From: Albula goreensis
Lineage: Eukaryota > Chordata > Actinopteri > Albuliformes > Albulidae
Length of the DNA stretch: 64,000 bases
Direction of reading: 5' to 3'
Assembly (NCBI GenBank): GCA_022829145.1
Contig: CM040763.1
Span: forward strand, 12,447,141 to 12,511,140
The notes under the pieces: generated by a model
Told to the model about the DNA's origin: nothing
The model's input: the letters and a program-made list of their open reading frames with translations, nothing else
Databases searched by the model: none
Position numbers and translations under genes: made by a program
Part shown: in pieces, positions 12,901-26,393 of the stretch
Layout: every line of letters begins with the position of its first letter
Position numbering within the stretch: position 1 is the stretch's first letter

Positions 12901-15758
12901 AAAACCTACACTGAGCGTGTTTCTTTGTTAAGTTACCACTTTGAAGCTCGCAATAGAATAAATGCAGTGTCATGCTCTGTAAGCATCAGAGAGGACATTA
13001 TAGCAGCATTTACTGCTAGTTTCCACACCAGAGCATGATTAGCATATTGCCTCAACAATGACCGATAACGTAACATTAGTAACATGATATCATCTACACT
13101 GACACCAGAATGCCGTCTCTCTTTACTGTGTGTTTGTGCTCCAGTCATATGATTGCCAATTTAGTCGCAGGCTGAGCAACTGGATCCTGAATTGTGATAC
13201 AAAAAATACAGTTACTTTACTAAAAGCCCATTTCAGCCAAACTTACTTACTGATTTCACTTGAGGAAATCCTCATTTACTTAGAACCAGAGAGTGATGAT
13301 GTATGACTTCACTAACTAGGTGGAACATCATATGTCATCCATAACTAGCCGTACCACCAGGAAGGTGACTTAAATTGGCTATGTACATGAGGAGAGACTG
13401 GTACCCCCGTATAGCTCCTGGTGAAAACAACAGTGGAGGGTGAACTAAGGCATCTGCTGTGGCCGTCCGGGGCTCATTGTCGGAGCACTTCCTCCGTTTG
13501 CCTAAGCGTTTGTGCCTCAGACAATGAATCACCTCTTCACTGCACTGCGGATATCCCTGATAGAGGCAGCCCTGAGCACCACAAAAGAGCAGAGGCCTTC
13601 AGGCTCCATGCTGAGATTAACCAGAAAAGCCCAACTTGTTTTTTTTTCTATTCAATCTCCAGATCCTGAAGAAAAAGAAAGGAATATGGAAAAAAATAAC
13701 AAAACAGCTCCTTACCATGTAGAGGTGCTGTTCTCTATGTCCAAAACAATAAAATAAAATCCCCAATCATAATAATAAAACAACATTAGTCCTAATAATA
13801 AAGAAAATCCAGTTGTGAGCATGAAGAAAATACAGTATATGATTGTTTGAATATTTGCACACAAGATATGACATGTATTGGTATTCGGCTTAAGTACAGA
13901 TAAGCCGTAGGTGTCAGTGATTGAGGACGTCCAAATCCCAGAGTAACAGTGGTGCAGGTGGCTATGGGAAGACGGACATACCACAAACGTCTTTTTTCAT
14001 TCATTTTCTTTATATACCCCTCAGTTAAGAGGTAAATGGATCAGGCTGACAAACCTTGCTAACAGGAACTCTCATCATCCAATGCTTGGCCTAATGTGGT
14101 GTGTAGAACATACATCAGAGTGTTTGTCCTGATTCATAGAACATACCGGTTTATCCTTCATCCTGTCAAAGCTGTCACACCAATGTGCTCATTTCCAAGT
14201 ACTATAGTGTGTGTTCTTTACATATGTGTTGAATATCATATTACAGAGATAGAAAGTATGCTATAAACCATGCAGGACACAAACTACATATCTGTCTATA
14301 TTACAGGAAAATTGGCATCAGGAAATTTTGACAGGTTTTTCTCTGTTTAAAATTGTGGAATGAATTGTTCTTTTTTGGACTTTATTAAAGCCTATTCTCA
14401 CTCAGTTTTGAAAAAGTGTATGTAATTGAACCTGAAGCACACATAGACAAAACATGATTATAAGATTTTTGCTGAATCAATTAAGGAATGATTTTGTATG
14501 CTGTTGTTTCATCTCCAATTTGAAAGCTCGTTTTAGCAAGTATATGAAATCGTCTAAAATGGCAGTTTCAAGTCAACTGTTGTTGTCACATTCGCTATCA
14601 TTAAGGTGCCAACAATGTCCTGCTAAACACCAAATGGAAAACTTAGTTTACCAAATGGAAACGTTTGGGAGATACTGTATGATACTCAAACCATATATTC
14701 TTAACAACACTCACTGAAGTGATTAACATTAGTTTTCCATAACACCAGAAAAGTGTTAAAATCAACACGTTACAATGTTGACCCTTATAGTGTTGACAAT
14801 GCACAATTAATGTGATGTACATACAATATCCATAAGGGTATCAACACAGATGAAACTAAAAATAAAATGGTATTTATCCAACAAAACCATTTCCACTTGC
14901 TAAAGTTAAATCCAAAACATAGGTTACCACTTTGACTCATTAAAATTGCTGGCATTCATCAAGCTGAGGGTGTGGCTACCATACCATGACTTTATGACAC
15001 TATAATTTTGCACTATTAGAACTGCAATTCCAGGTGTTGCATAAGGTTAATAGAGGTAAATTACCAGACCAGTGTGTCATAACAAGACGCATTTTGAAAA
15101 CTCTTTGCTTGTCACCTCGTTTTCTGGTATGCAATACTGTGAATACATATAAAAAAATGAAGAGACTGATTAAAAATATAGGTGAGTATCTATACTGTCT
15201 CTTTAATCCAGTGACAGATATCAAGCTTGAACTAGCAGAGCCAAGCCTGACACCATTAATCTTATTCTCTCCAACTCTCCCTTGTTTTGTTTCATTATCA
15301 GCATTACATTGCCACTGAGCTGTTTAACCCACACCCACAGGTAATTCCCTTCCTCTTAATTACACTTCATGTGGTAGAGTTCATTTTCTTTATGTCAAAT
15401 TAGAGTATTTCCCTTTAAAAACAGAGTTTGATTTAATAAATCAATTCCGTCATTACAATGATGATACATTTAACTTTCAGGCAAATCATTCTGAGAGAGC
15501 AAAACCTCTGAGAACAAATTAAGACATCGCCTAGTGCATTAACTCCGCTAGGGAAGGTTTGTGAAATCAACACAACATTTTTAATGAGGTTCATTTCTCC
15601 ATTCACAATCAGTATGAACTGACTGAAAGTATCAGATCTGACCCCGTCAACAATCAGAGAAAGAATGGGAATGCGACGCAATATAAGGCATAAAGAAAAA
15701 GAACTCTACCAAAAGTTAATATTGACAGAGTGAGTTAGGGACAGATACAGACATTTCA

Positions 15759-15846
15759 ATATATATATATATATATATATATACATGATACATGATCATG
15801 ATACATAATACACTATATACACTATATACATCTATACATGATACAG

Positions 15847-15900
<54 letters not shown>
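15759..15900. repeat. Two (AT)n microsatellite tracts with a CATGATA-rich spacer
   Basis: AT repeats occupy 15759-15784 and 15853-15894, the latter ending in CACACA. The spacer between them is made of short ATACATGATACA-type words. The whole stretch can fold back on itself. Confidence 0.93.
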
Positions 15901-15903
<3 letters not shown>

Positions 15904-17298
15904 GATATAAGTGCATATAAGCATCAGTCACCCAGATCATATAATCAGAATTATTCTGATATATGTCTCTCATGATATCTACTTCTGCTGAGGCCTCGTC
16001 TGACTGACAACTTGTCTGTTGGTCAAAGGGCAAAAACACTCAGCAAGTGGAGCATGCTAATTAAGACCTATTGTGCTCTAGAATATTTGATGATGGAACA
16101 TGTTGTAGAAACTTTTACCATAGATGAGTATGCTCGAGAGGAGCCAAAGATCCCTCAAAACAGTCTGTCAGACAGCTGGGAAAGGTGCCCGCAACTGATA
16201 GATGTGAAAACACATGCAGTGCCTGTGATCTGGGTGGGATCATGATTCATGTCTTCACGCTGAGTTACTCTGAAACCCTTCTTTAAATTAGGACGTTGAA
16301 GTAATCTTTATGAATTGTTAGGGTAACTTTCAGGTTTGTTTAAAATAAAGACATAAAGAACATTGTGCCTCTTATACCTTGTAATAAACAGACAAAAGCA
16401 TGTTATCAACTTAGCCAGCTTTGTAAAGTTGTCAACATAACAAACTGATATATACATATATATTTTTTTTTTTTGATGAGACGGATGGAGAAATGTAAAG
16501 CCGTCTCTTTTGCTCATGTAGTATTTGCGCAGCGCTTTGATCCATGGGTAATCTGAGGAACTGCTTACAGCTGAAAATTACAACATGGCATGTGAAGCAT
16601 TCAGTGTTACTTTTCAGTCTGTTTCCCAACAGCTCTCCTGGGTCAACTCTGTAACACCTTTCCGAATTGAGACGCTGTGGGTCAACACACCAAAAGAGAT
16701 GCTGGGGAAGACAGCAGGACTATGACATGTTTTGGGCAAAAACAGTAAATAAAAAAAATTAGCCAACTTAAACCAAGCACTGAGATAAGTGAGTATGGAA
16801 AAGAACACAGTCACATTACCATCAAAAACTCTCCACTCAAGCGTATGTGGTGCCACAGACTGTAAGTAAAGCAAAGGGCTGGTTTCATCAGTAAATGGAA
16901 AACATGCAGAATCTCTCAGCTCCCTGCCATTCCTCAAAAACCACACAGTAAGTGATTAATCCCTTTTAATGAATGAGAATGAAAAACCACATCTGATGCA
17001 GAGAGTTCCATGCAGCCAGTTGTGCAATGTGATGCCATTCAGGTACAGACAGGAGAAGACATTCTGATTTGACAAGCCAAGCTAAAGGCTGCAGCAAGTG
17101 AGACACAGAGAGACTTTTCAGGAGGTGTTGAAACACAGATCCTCACTGATTTGCTACAGTGCAAGAGCTGACATTTGCATTCATGCGCAGCGAAGACTGT
17201 GCACCACCAAAACAGCACATTCTGCTCTCAGTATTCCTGTCCAGGAGTTCACAAATGAAACACAGGTATGTCTGTCTCCAACAGACAGGTGAGAGGAG

Positions 17299-17305
17299 GT
17301 GTGTA

Positions 17306-17390
<85 letters not shown>
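17299..17390. repeat. (GT)n microsatellite
   Basis: About 90 bases of nearly pure GT after two ATGT interruptions. Frames crossing it in both directions are artefacts. Confidence 0.97.
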
Positions 17391-18929
17391 TTGGCCATGA
17401 GCATATATTTATAGGGACTTACATAGGGATAGGAAAAAATATCACAAATAGAAATGACAATATACATTATAGAGCTGAAAAATGGTTTGCAAAATGATCA
17501 AGATTTCAAGATTTCACCAGCTTGTTATCAGCTTGTACCCGATCTTTACACCAGAAGGGACAATCATCATCTATACCAGCAAAGTTTTGCTTGATGCGTC
17601 AACTGCCCTACTAGCCCAGCTCAAATTGAGCATTGGTCTTACAGCCACTCTCACGGTGGAGCACGCTACATGTGACAATGCTGTATTGAATGTCTGTCCA
17701 TTAGATTTCTGTATGGAGTAAGTTTATGTAGTAAGATGGTGCTGGACAGGAAGAGGCAGGTCTGAGTGTTGTGTTAAAAAAAAACACGTCCTCTGACATC
17801 ACTTGTTGGACTGTCTTTGAAAAATGTTGGGAGAGGATCTTCTGTGGTAGGGAGCCAAGTTTATCCTACTTTCATTACTATATGACATATAATAGATATT
17901 ACATTTTGTTGTTTACATACTGAAGACAATGCCCTCTGTATTGCGATCATAGGATTGTAAGTTGTATTAACTTACTTTATTTCTGTACTTAGACATGAAG
18001 CAAGTTAATGCAACTCAGAAGGATCCATGTAAACTGTTACCTTAATTGTTTTAAAATAGACATCTTCCCTATATGGAATTAGTCATTTTCTCTATGTGGG
18101 ATTTCTTTATCATTTTTAAAATCCGCTCTAATAATATCTCTCATTTCTGACCTTCCTGCATATCCCTACAACAATCATCACAAAAAGATAACTCCATCAG
18201 GAAACAGCATAAAATTAATTTCAGCTCCAGACTGTAAATAGGAATGAACTACAAACACAAGGACCAAAAGCAATAAAATAGTATCTCTGGTATTAGTATT
18301 GATGTCTGGTGTGATGAGCCCATAGATGTTGATAATATTTTACTTGCTTATCAATCACAAACATCTTTAACCATTGGAATAATTTTCATGTTTTGACACA
18401 TCCCTTCAGCAACAAGTACAGCAGCTGCTTATCCGTTTAAAAACACCATAATAAATGATCTGTACAATCAGCCTAGATAAACTGGTAAAATGGCAGGTCA
18501 TTCATGCTCATTTACATACAAACTGTCCTTACGATATTTATGAAGTCACATATGGTCCTAGCACATAGGCACTAAGGATAACACAGAATCTGTGACCCCC
18601 CAGTCATATTTTCATCTGCTTAGTGCAGGTGTAGCAGTGTAGCAGCAGGTGTTTCATAGCATGTAGTTTTGCATGTGCTAAACAGTTTGCAAATCTCAAT
18701 AAATCTGGCTTGATATTTTTTCTGTTTTCTCTATTTACCTTTTTCTATTAAGTTTCTCTGCCACAGACTATTCTTTTTTAAATGAATAAATACATTGTGC
18801 TGGAAAAACATGGTGGCCGATACAAATATTGCAGAAAAGAACAGAATCTGAGTCATGTATGATTATTCTATATTTAGTCCTCACTTATGATGCACCCATA
18901 TATTTTTGTCATGTAAAAATGCCTGTGCA

Positions 18930-19220
18930 GGTGTTGCAGGTGTTTGCTGTCTGACGGACAGTTTCTGTGCACACAGAGTAAATTAACGGCGGCCTGTCTG
19001 GCGCGGTGCTTCAGTTATGTAAACTCACAGAGACTGAGATCCAGTCAACCCTTACTGGGAATCCTCAGCTGCAATGCAAACAAGCAGCCTTGCCCCAACG
19101 TGCATGGCTCTGAATCTCTGCGCAGGCATTTCCCTCCCTCACCTGCATTACAAACACAGATTACAGCCCTTTCTGCCTGTGCACAGTGTGGGCCACTATG
19201 AGCTGCTTGTTGATGGCACC
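18930..19220. promoter_or_regulatory. GC-elevated block, candidate conserved non-coding element
   Basis: Composition rises clearly above the AT-rich flanks and includes a few CpGs (GGCGGCC, GGCGCGG), which are otherwise rare here. Frames are open on both strands for 65-85 codons without domains, as expected of GC-richer non-coding DNA. It lies 5.6 kb upstream of foxe1. Regulatory function is inferred from position only. Confidence 0.25.
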
Positions 19221-19909
19221 CTTGTAACCCCTCTGGTTTACTGCACACAAACATATGTTCCCCATTTATTTAATTAATTAATTTGTTAGCTTTTATATAA
19301 AATTCAATAAATGATAAACATACACATGGCACAGAAACCACTGAAAGTATATTTGGCCAACTATTCCAGATAGCAGAAGAGCAATCTGTGTATCTTCTCT
19401 ATCACCCTCTCCAAAAAAATATCAAGATAATAATATCACCACGATCATATTCAATTATCGGTGGATCTTCAAGCCTGACCTCTTATAATAAGCAAACATG
19501 CAACCACATATCATAATCAGAAAGTGTTTTTGCATGTAAGATTTCAGAGATGTTTTGACATGGTATCACCAAAACATTCCCAGGGGTTAGCTACCACACC
19601 AAGAACACCAATCAGATGTTCTTTCATGGGCATGATAAAATATCTTGAGCTCTATATTTGTGCTACAACTACATAAAAATACAACTACAGACAACCACAA
19701 CAACTCCAATAAAAGAGCTTCAATGATGGGCTGATTTTATTGTATTTTTAAATTTAATATGTCTGATTCTATCCACTAGCAGCTTCTTATTTGAAAGATC
19801 TGCTGGTCCAAATAAAAGTGGCTGAGGATTTTTGATGATTTCAGGGGTGCCTGCTGCTTCTTTATGTTCTGTCTTCCTTGCATGTCCTGAATTCTCAGAT
19901 AATGCTTAA

Positions 19910-20310
19910 GACCATCTGATCCCGATCAGTCACCTGCAGACCACAGGATAAAAATCCTGGTTCCCCCTGAGGTCCCATTCCTCCTCTTTGAGTAGACTGA
20001 GGTACCACTCACCACTGTTTGATGAGGTTATTTTAAGTAGCTTTAGTTTTAGGTTCAGTGGAAAGGGTATTACAGAATTAAACTGTGTTTGGTTGGTCAT
20101 GCTAAATAAACAAAGCTGACTGCCAAAAGATTGCCTTGGTCTTCCAGTTCTGCCAGCAAAATGCATTTCTGCTGACTGATCACACAAGTGCTGATCTTCA
20201 GCTGCTGCTCAGGATAACCCCTCAGACATGCACCCTGGCAATCACAAGGCTGGGGCAGCCAGCTGCTTTTGTTCGGGTTTTTGGAAAGCAGTTGTCAGAG
20301 TATCCCAGCC
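19910..20310. promoter_or_regulatory. GC-elevated block, candidate conserved non-coding element
   Basis: Another block richer in GC than its flanks, without recognisable coding content. It is separated by about 60 bases from the next block and may form one regulatory cluster with it, 4-5 kb upstream of foxe1. Confidence 0.22.
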
Positions 20311-20369
20311 TGTCCTGAAGCGCTACTGACTGACATCTCACCTGTGCGAGAATGCATGTGATTAACTAA

Positions 20370-20660
20370 GATGGCATTCAAATTCAGACACAGCTGATTT
20401 GTTTATCTTTGCTTTGAAAAGAGACGTTCCAGCAACTCTGGAGGCCACTGGCCTACAATGGAGCTTCATTTGCCTCTCTGAGCAGCACTCATCCACAGCT
20501 GTGCAATTCATAAAATCAGGCTCTGACCTGGGCTCCAGGTCTGCAGGAGCGGTTGGAGGATGGAGGGCCATTTTACTACATTCAAGAGCCTCCCTGCTCA
20601 GTGTTGAGAGTGAGGTGGATAAAAGCAGCAGACAGTTTTGTAGGAGCAAGCATCGTTCAA
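20370..20660. promoter_or_regulatory. GC-elevated block, strongest enhancer candidate upstream of foxe1
   Basis: About 290 bases are open on both strands at once (94-95 codons each) with no domain in either translation. That is typical of slowly evolving non-coding DNA, not of an exon. The edges to AT-rich sequence are sharp. It lies 4.1 kb upstream of the foxe1 start codon. No particular known element is claimed. Confidence 0.3.
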
Positions 20661-23600
20661 TATTTAACAGAAATGTTCAATGACCAATATGCTATGTAAT
20701 AGGATTTATAGAGATTTGCTAGTCTGAAACTCCTTTCAGCAAAGAAACCATTGTTTTATCCTTTAAAATACTATTTATATTTTATTTTTGGGATTATTTT
20801 GTGGTTTAAAAAAGATAGGCTACGCTTTTACAAAGGATGTTGCAGACAAAAACCACGTAGCTGTACTGCATTTTACTGAACTTAATTGTCATTTTTAACT
20901 GTTATGAATACACTAGTACGGACGGTAATTCCATACCATACCATTGTTTATGGCATTTGTGCTTACTTGTGCCATGGCTGTGCCACGGTTTGCAAAGGTA
21001 TCACGTATTATGGTTACACTATGGTTTATGTACATGAATGGGGAATAAAGCTCTATTTGTGACTGTCTTCACTTTAGGTTAACAAGATTGTTAGACTATT
21101 TGGATTGTAGTAGGCTGCAGTGGTAGCTCAGAGGAAATAACATTAACAACCAACAAACGCCAGACTAGTTTTACCTCGCTAAAATGAAATCCGTGAAATT
21201 AGTTACCATCAACAAAAGTTGACAGTAAAGCATATCCATATCCATAAATATATCCATATCTGAGAGCATAACAGGCATGGAGTTAATAATAGAATGCGTT
21301 GCTGAACTCAAAGTTTAGTGACCCCTAACTATCGGACAACTATTTTTGCGTATCAAGACACCACCTAGCTTAAGGACGAACCGTTAAAACAATGAGGAAT
21401 CTCGGAGTCAAAGTTACATAGCGGTCATTATAACGCTGCCATTTGTAGCATTTTTAATGCAATGTGAGTGGCGCTATTCGCAGATCTCGTGAGATTAAAA
21501 CAACAGAATAAAATAAGACTTTTCTTTTAAGATTTGTTCCTTCACAGTGACTACTGATAGCAAAAGTAGTGTAATAGATGACAGGAAGGCATCCTATAAA
21601 TAAATAATATTAACCCCCTCTTATGCAGTGAGTTACTGCATTAAAAGTTGACAAATATGTGTAAGGATAACATTACCTCCTACAATTCTACACAGGTGTA
21701 AATCAGAGCATTTGTCTCTGTTATATGTGCGTTGCAACACTTAAAGTATTTAAGTTTTACAACATGATGTATGTTATATTACCTTTAACTGAGCATGTTA
21801 TTTTGGTACATAAAACTAGGGTAGTGTCCATAACGGTCATTTAATACATGTTTTCATTTCTATAGTGTCTGTATGCCAGTTTTAGTCTGTGTGTAGCGTG
21901 ATTTCCACTGGATGGAAACCACAATGACCACTGTTAATCACCATAGAAATATCAATTATTTTTGAAAGGGCTTTTGCCAGACAAAGCCGTTATATCTTTG
22001 AGGGTTCCAGAGTTGAAACAGTACTTATGTTATGCATAAATGTATATAACATAACGTATATTTGAGAAAGCATGAATGTAATTTTTTTTTGTTCGATACA
22101 CGTATCATTGGGCTATAAATATGAGTGCAAATGCGCTTGAGCTTTAGATTGTGTGAGTGAATCCACAAACAAGGTGGCAAATTATTGTGTTATTTGCATA
22201 CTATAATTTGGCCCCTATGAGTGATGCGCGTATTTGCAGATGGGTGCGGGCAGCCTTTGCATGGCTTGTGAACACAAACACCTGCTTTTCATACATCATC
22301 AGAGTACCATACTTCTGCCTCTAAAAACGAAAAAGAAAGGAAATATAACTACAAGCTCACACAAAAGATTTACTACGGCGCTTCAATTTTGGGATGTCTT
22401 ATTTTATATATTCCATTTTATAGTATTTTTATCATTAATAGAACTCCATAAGATTACGTTTCTCATGGCCACTTGAAGCTTCTCATCGCTGATACAAATA
22501 AGTTTGAGGATAGATTTCGATGGGAGTAAATGTGCACTGTTGTACAAAGCTGTTAAGTTTAACTACATAGCATCTACGTAGCATATCAACATAAAGAAAG
22601 TAACAATGGTGGAATGCACGCTCATCGGAGTGGCCTTTCAGCGATTTAAGATGCCTGATAAAGCACATTAAGATTTTGTGACCTGTAAAACAACTGAAAT
22701 GGTAAAAATTGGATGGCCTCTTGTGGACATAGGCAAAACCCTCTCAATGCTTAAATGTTCACCTCAGAGTAAACACGATGCAAAGCATGAAGTCTGGGGC
22801 ATTTACATTCTAGAATTCTTTGAATAACACTCGCAAGCGCAGGGGATTACGGGTAGCTCACATGTGGCTTTCCCATGAGCACAGCATGCAACACATTCAT
22901 TGCTGGACCTTAGATTTGCTCACACAGTGACCACAGAAATAGAGAGAGAGTGAGAGTGGTCTATCTCTCGGCTTGGCTTTTCAGCTGCCTGTTTTCCCAC
23001 TAATTGCAAAAGAGGAAAACTTTTTTGGAGGAGGCATGTCAGAGTAGTATGCAGTTTTCCGGTTCACAGACTTTTCTGTTGAATCACGAGCTCACCTCGG
23101 ACGATTTTATTTCTGTTCTGGGCCTTTGCTGATGTATTTGATTTATAAGGGCAGCTATAATTTTATTTATTAATTATCATTGGTATGATGTTACTGTTAT
23201 TGAGAAGGAAAGTACAGAAACCAACATTCACTTCATTAAAATGTGTTTAATTATTTGATGGGCTTACGTTTTCTTTTCAAATGTATACTCTAAACTTACA
23301 GGAAAGCGTATCTGTACCTGTCTGTTGTATTGCTTGGCTACTTTAGTCTTGCATGGGCAGTAAAGTTTGGGCACACAATGTAGAGAATAAAAAAATAACT
23401 ATTTAAATTAGCTGAACTGCTTTAATCATTATATTAGTTGTTTGATAGACTAATTCTGGACATTGGAATTAGCAATGACTAACATGATTAATAACTACAA
23501 TAATATAGTATTAAATATAGTAGAAATAGGCTACACACCGGTCAACTGAAATGTAATTTGTTTATCTTTATCGTCTTGAAAAATTCTAATTCTGTGTGAT

Positions 23601-24308
23601 TCTGTGATTTTCGTTTCAATGCTGAGAATTAAATGTAGATAGCCGTTAATCATGACAGTACTTCTGTTTTTGCCTCTCTTGCGCTCTTCACCGTTTCTGC
23701 GGCAACGGCGTACTTGCTAGGTTAAATACACTTGATATGATAATTTGATCATTTGATCTGATATGGTATCGTATTTATTCCATTGCTCTAAATATGAAAG
23801 CTAAAACGTTGAATATTTTCAGAGGAATGCGTTTTAAGTATTATCCATATTTTTAAACTGTACAAATGTTTTCTAAATAAATGCTATCAGCATTCTAACA
23901 ATTAAATACCCTGTGTGGCCAATGGCTTTGCTGGGATTTATCCTTGGAAAGTGAATACGTTTAAAAATGCAGACATTCAAAGCAATCAGAAACTCGAAAA
24001 TTGCTCGTAAATAGCTTCTAATTATCTCACTCAAAATGTTTCTCATTTAGTGCTTTAATTGAAGCAGCAATTTATACCGCAATGTTCACAAAAAGATTTT
24101 ACATAAATTCATTTTTTAAAGTAAAAAGTACCATCCCAGTCGCAGTCAATTAACGGTCTGTATTAAAGGAACTTTTGGTGTTTCACCTGTGACTGCAAAT
24201 TTGTTGATTTCACTTTCTTGCGGTGAAAGGGAAAATTAAATGAAATATGATAATTATAGCTATTTGTCATGGGTAGTTCACGTTTTACTATTGTCTGAAT
24301 AATTAATT

Positions 24309-24332
24309 AATAATAATAATAATAATAATAAA
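24309..24332. repeat. (AAT)n microsatellite
   Basis: Eight AAT units directly upstream of the foxe1 promoter region. Confidence 0.95.
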
Positions 24333-24399
24333 GCATTTTTTAAGTGAAATAACAATGTCACTTAGAAATAACACAATCGAAAAACAAGTGTATAGTTTA

Positions 24400-24726
24400 C
24401 GATTGGGCAGGTGTCCAATATAGACCCCAAGTTTCACGAATTGCCTGGCCCTTTAAACGTAGGTGTGGCTGTTTACCCATGAGGTATATGCAAGGTAATT
24501 CCTCCTCCTGTTATTCAGTTCAGCCAGTCCTTGCATGGAAAGACACCTCTCAAAACTGCCCTCAGTTGATCTCTGTTGATTGTGATGCACGTGGATTTGA
24601 ACAACATGTGAAAAATATGTTGGGCGCATGTCCTGATACTGGGTGTTTATTGTGAGTTGTCCATCGGATTCAGAATTTGGTTGAATATGAATTCTTCTTT
24701 TTGCGCAAGCACCTGAACGACGCTTA
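24400..24726 (+). promoter_or_regulatory. Proximal promoter and 5' UTR region of foxe1
   Basis: The 330 bases before the start codon hold a CCAAT word near 24415 and a CCTTTAAACG word near 24450. They also hold a GGTGTGGC motif near 24462 and a GGTATATGCAAGG stretch near 24482. No clean TATA box is evident and the transcription start cannot be fixed. Assignment is by position next to the single-exon gene. Confidence 0.4.
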
Positions 24727-25857
24727 ATGACAACAGAAAGACACGCTTGCAAAGATTCTTCGACTTTCGAACCATCGAACAACGTCCATAGAACAATGCC
24801 AGTTGTTAAAGTTGAGAAAGATTCATCCTCTGATGTGTCTCCATCTGTTGCCAGTACTCCCACTGAGGAAACGCCAAGAGGTCGCCGGAGGAAACGGCCA
24901 CTTCAACGCGGCAAACCGCCCTACAGTTACATCGCTCTTATTTCCATGGCCATTGCTAACTCTCCGGACCGGAAACTGACTTTAGGGGGAATTTACAGGT
25001 TTATCACAGAAAAGTTTCCCTTCTACCGGGACAACTCAAAAAAGTGGCAAAACTCCATAAGACATAATTTAACGCTCAATGACTGTTTCATTAAGATACC
25101 GCGGGAGCCCGGGAGACCTGGGAAGGGCAACTACTGGGCACTTGACCCCAATGCTGAGGACATGTTCGAGAGCGGCAGCTTCCTTAGACGGAGAAAACGG
25201 TTCAAGCGATGCGACTTAACCACTTACCCAGCGTATGTCCATGACTCGCCCGTTTTCACACAGATGCAGGTGACCCGGTCTTCTTATTCCAGCTCCATGT
25301 ACTCTAACGTGACAGTAAACCCTTCTTACAGCCAGCAAATAGCATCTCCATACTACCCGCCGTCTTCGCCAAACTTCAGTCCCAGTCAATCCCGGATGTT
25401 TGGCCTCGGCAGCTTCATTGGGCATCACAACGGGATAGGTTCTGGGACTGACCTAATCCAGCAGCCCGGTGGCAGTTTCAGCCCAGATCTGGGCTCACCC
25501 AGCTCATGCAACATCACTGGGCCGGGCTTTCAAACTCAGTCTTGCAGAGGGACAATGCTGACCCGCTCCTCCAATCACACGTCCTTCTCTTACCCACTGC
25601 CAAACGGACACCTGCCGGGACAGAGCGCATATTCACAGGCAAACACTCAGATATACGGGCCCTCGGGTCGATTTGGGATTCCTAGTTCCTCTCTTGTAGG
25701 AAATGACTGCATGGATCCGTACGGGAGAATGTCTCCCGGAATCCCCCCTACACTAGCTCAGTATAACAATGGTGATACCATCGCTGCTAGTGCAAATCCA
25801 TATCTGAGACACCAAGCATATCCTGGTAACATGGAAAGGTTTGTGTCTGCAATTTAA
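24727..25857 (+). CDS. foxe1: Forkhead box protein E1 (thyroid transcription factor 2)
   Basis: This is an intronless 376-residue forkhead transcription factor acting in the nucleus. In vertebrates FOXE1 is needed for thyroid, pharyngeal and palate development. The DNA-binding domain spans residues 63-161, with [34 protein letters not shown] and [20 protein letters not shown]. Basic flanks [12 protein letters not shown] (51-62) and LRRRKRFKR (153-161) serve as nuclear localisation signals. FoxE1 rather than FoxE3 is indicated by the TYPAYVHD stretch after the domain and the tail with DPYGRMSPG and ERFVSAI. The upstream MTTER start is preferred over Met24 because human FOXE1 begins similarly (MTAES). 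The polyalanine tract of mammalian FOXE1 is absent; a Ser/Tyr/Gln-rich region replaces it. The lack of introns matches the family. Confidence 0.96.
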   Translation: MTTERHACKDSSTFEPSNNVHRTMPVVKVEKDSSSDVSPSVASTPTEETPRGRRRKRPLQRGKPPYSYIALISMAIANSPDRKLTLGGIYRFITEKFPFYRDNSKKWQNSIRHNLTLNDCFIKIPREPGRPGKGNYWALDPNAEDMFESGSFLRRRKRFKRCDLTTYPAYVHDSPVFTQMQVTRSSYSSSMYSNVTVNPSYSQQIASPYYPPSSPNFSPSQSRMFGLGSFIGHHNGIGSGTDLIQQPGGSFSPDLGSPSSCNITGPGFQTQSCRGTMLTRSSNHTSFSYPLPNGHLPGQSAYSQANTQIYGPSGRFGIPSSSLVGNDCMDPYGRMSPGIPPTLAQYNNGDTIAASANPYLRHQAYPGNMERFVSAI

Positions 25858-26387
25858 AATGCAATCGCTAAGTACGTACTTAAGTTCTAAGCATCGGATG
25901 GCTTTTTCAATATTTGTGGGAACATTTGTGCAATTTTCTTTTTTTCTTCGTTTTGTGCCTGTTCGTTGGTAAATATGTGTGTCAGTTTGGTTGTTCATGT
26001 AAAACTGATAATATAGCAATGTGTCTTTTTGACCAAAAAGGTTAACACTTTATTTTTGACCCACCTGCCACAAACACACTATAGCACCTGGCATGAGCCT
26101 TTCTGAGTCGCAATGTTTGTGACGTAAATTAGGGTTGAGAAGCTCCTGTGGCTTATCAGGTCAGTACTGTATTGTATCGCGAATCTCGAGAGAATGTTTT
26201 GATATTTAATTTGAATTTGTGACAAAATTAGGCAATTAATCAGCCCAAGAGTTACAGATTTTCTTTTTACCTACTCTACAATGTGTGCTTGTTCTTCTGT
26301 CATATAGATACGGATTCATAATTTTCGATTTTCAGACTTGTTTGATGTGACGAATACTTGGCGTTAATCAACTATACTTCATGAGAC

Positions 26388-26393
26388 AATAAA
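26388..26393 (+). terminator. Polyadenylation signal, foxe1
   Basis: The first AATAAA downstream of the foxe1 stop codon lies 531 bases after it, giving a 3' UTR of roughly 550 bases. A T-rich segment follows. Confidence 0.65.

Larger units (their letters stand above)
11132..24399. other. Gene-poor flank upstream of foxe1, proximal part
   Basis: No gene is recognised. The interval contains a MITE (11990-12301), AT and GT microsatellites, and several GC-elevated blocks listed separately (12590-12900, 18930-19220, 19910-20310, 20370-20660). Around 14735-14850 are several GTGTT/AACAC inverted words of the kind seen in fish interspersed repeats, but no element boundaries can be set. Around 20920-21060 CCAT/ATGG words recur, probably an old repeat. 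A block at 22850-23050 stands out from its AT-rich surroundings 1.7 kb before foxe1. Confidence 0.5.

Noticed and set aside
24453-24863. Minus-strand 136-codon frame over the foxe1 start
   Set aside because: It is antisense to the foxe1 coding start and has no recognisable domain.
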